DNA of 64,000 bases from Polaromonas sp. (GTDB taxonomy: Bacteria; Pseudomonadota; Gammaproteobacteria; Burkholderiales; Burkholderiaceae_C): assembly GCA_030654695.1 (NCBI GenBank), contig JAURWY010000017.1:62001-126000 (forward strand). The letters run 5' to 3'. A model generated the notes under the pieces. That model made no database searches. It saw only the letters and a program-made list of their open reading frames with translations, and was not told where the DNA came from. Position numbers and translations under genes: made by a program. Of this stretch, positions 62,761 to 64,000 are shown piece by piece. Position 1 is the stretch's first letter; every line of letters begins with the position of its first letter.

Positions 62761-64000
62761 GCGGGACCGATTTCAACGACCTGGCAACGATGACGAGCAT
62801 CGAAGAGGTCAATCGACAAATAAATAATGCACTACCCGTAGTGCCCCCAACCGTTTGGCTTGAGCCAATATTGCCCGGCACAAGGCCAACACCACCGATA
62901 CCCACCAACGTGCTCCCGACCTGGCTGGGTGATATGGCGCAAGCCGTATCTGAAAGCACGCAGACCCCACCCGCGATAGCGGTGATGTCTATCTTGGCGG
63001 TGCTGGCTACTGTGTTGCAAAGGCGGTATGAGGTGGCACCATATGGCGACAGCTATACCGAACCATTGGCGCTATGGACGATCAGCGCATCACCCAGTGG
63101 GACACGTAAGAGTGCGGTATTGAATGCCATGCTGAGGCCGCTGCTGCGCTGGGAAAAACTGATGAGTGACCGTATGCGCGGCGACATTATCAAAGTCAAC
63201 GCAGCGCGGGCGGTGGCGAGAAAACGCATTGAACGCCTGCTGGTGGATGCAGCCAAGGCCAAGGAACCCGCTGACCGCAAATCCATTCAAGATGAGATTG
63301 AGCGTGAGGAAAACGAGATACCCGAGGAAATCAGATCACCAAGGCTGTTCACTGGTGACACCACAGCGGAACGGCTGCAGGCCATGCTTGTTGAACATGG
63401 CGAGCGGATGGCGGTTCACTCTGATGAGTCTGGAATTTTCCTCATCATGGCTGGCATGTACAACGGCGGCGCTGCGAACATCGATGTCTTTCTTCAAGGC
63501 CATGCCGGTTCATCCATGCGGGTTGACCGGGCTGGACGCTCTGCCCATATCGACAAACCGGCGCTGTCCTTTGGTTTGTTGATACAGCCGGACATCATGT
63601 CTGAGGTGGCGGGCTCGTCGCGTTTTCGTGGTTCGGGCTTGCTGGCGCGCTTCCTTTACGCCATGCCCGCTAGCAACGTTGGCAAACGCGACGTACGCAA
63701 GCACACACCGATTCCGGACGCAGTGGCCGACGCATACCAACGCCATATCTTTGAATTGCTCGAGGGCGTGCCTGGTCCGATTGAGGCACCCAAGGTGCTG
63801 ACGCTATCAGAGGCGGCGCTTGAGGTATGGCACGTCCTCGCCGACGAGATAGAACAAGAACAAGGTGATGGCGGAATTTATGAATCCATATCAGACTGGA
63901 CCGGCAAGCTACCTGGAGCCGTGGCGCGTATTGCGGCGCTGCTGGAACTGGCAGAGACCGGGCTACAAGCCGAAGAGGTCAGCCACGCAGCCATGGACCG
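62757..64000 (+). CDS. DUF3987-type helicase/replication protein (partial, 3' end outside window)
   Basis: About 414 codons are visible and the frame is open to the window edge. It has LPTWLGDMAQAVSESTQTPPAIAVMSILAVLATVLQRRYEV, SPSGTRKSAVL (P-loop-like, where the usual GKT/S is RKS), FTGDTTAERLQAMLVEHGERMAVHSDESGIFLIMAGMY, and FLQGHAGSSMRVDRAGR. These are the landmarks of DUF3987 proteins of integrated elements, which follow primase genes and are thought to act as replication helicases. ATG 62757 overlaps the TOPRIM stop. Confidence 0.85.
   Translation, partial: MSGTDFNDLATMTSIEEVNRQINNALPVVPPTVWLEPILPGTRPTPPIPTNVLPTWLGDMAQAVSESTQTPPAIAVMSILAVLATVLQRRYEVAPYGDSYTEPLALWTISASPSGTRKSAVLNAMLRPLLRWEKLMSDRMRGDIIKVNAARAVARKRIERLLVDAAKAKEPADRKSIQDEIEREENEIPEEIRSPRLFTGDTTAERLQAMLVEHGERMAVHSDESGIFLIMAGMYNGGAANIDVFLQGHAGSSMRVDRAGRSAHIDKPALSFGLLIQPDIMSEVAGSSRFRGSGLLARFLYAMPASNVGKRDVRKHTPIPDAVADAYQRHIFELLEGVPGPIEAPKVLTLSEAALEVWHVLADEIEQEQGDGGIYESISDWTGKLPGAVARIAALLELAETGLQAEEVSHAAMD

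Overview
The window is chromosomal DNA of a betaproteobacterium, most likely a member of the Comamonadaceae (Rhodoferax, Polaromonas or Limnohabitans type). This is inferred from the UrtABCDE–urease arrangement, a Bug/TctC-type receptor relic, a PcaC-like protein, the NCS1-permease/histidine-kinase fusion, and moderately high GC with dense, often 4-nt-overlapping genes. No species can be named from the sequence alone.

Layout. (1) 1-5.6 kb: housekeeping genes on the minus strand (CinA-like fragment, EI24 membrane protein, sterol-desaturase-like hydroxylase, NodB-type deacetylase, YncE-like beta-propeller, RsuA) ending in a LysR regulator. (2) 5.7-11.2 kb: a tight five-gene operon divergent from the LysR gene: MaoC-type hydratase, acyl-CoA dehydrogenase, CaiB/BaiF CoA-transferase, MmgE/PrpD protein and CitE-like lyase. 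It resembles a C5-dicarboxylyl-CoA (mesaconate/itaconate/citramalyl-CoA) pathway. (3) 11.3-17.4 kb: mixed small genes with two decayed ones (a TctC/Bug receptor and a GntR/FCD regulator), HpaI aldolase, YgiW, a SOUL protein, a beta-CASP metallo-hydrolase and a double cupin. (4) 17.4-25.5 kb: a six-gene minus-strand operon encoding an entirely exported or membrane set: lipoprotein, OmpA-domain protein, CHASE2 membrane protein, caspase-p20 protease, small secreted protein and TPR-CHAT protease. This is the strongest candidate for an undescribed system. (5) An IS21-family relic and tRNA-Ser(CGA).

(6) 26.2-34.4 kb: purine/ureide catabolism: uraH, a GntR regulator, puuE, a uraD-allC fusion, an M20 hydrolase, an orphan MinD/ParA ATPase with a membrane partner, and an NCS2 permease. 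A matching TGTATACA operator lies before uraH/GntR and before the permease. (7) 34.5-57.7 kb: urea nitrogen. An NMT1-type ABC transporter runs into ureD, followed by a SlyD-like metallochaperone. Then the urtABCDE urea transporter, AI-2E, KGG, CBS and infA genes lie on the minus strand. Next come a transporter-sensor hybrid kinase with its LuxR-type regulator, divergent from ureA-(small membrane protein)-ureBCEFG. Both ureD's operon and ureA have sigma-54-type promoter sequences. The logic is purine to allantoin to urea to ammonia under nitrogen control.

(8) 58.6-64 kb: tRNA-Ser(UGA) followed by a tyrosine integrase and satellite-like genes (AlpA, iteron-like repeats, TOPRIM primase, DUF3987 protein). 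This is the left part of an integrated element that runs past the window end.
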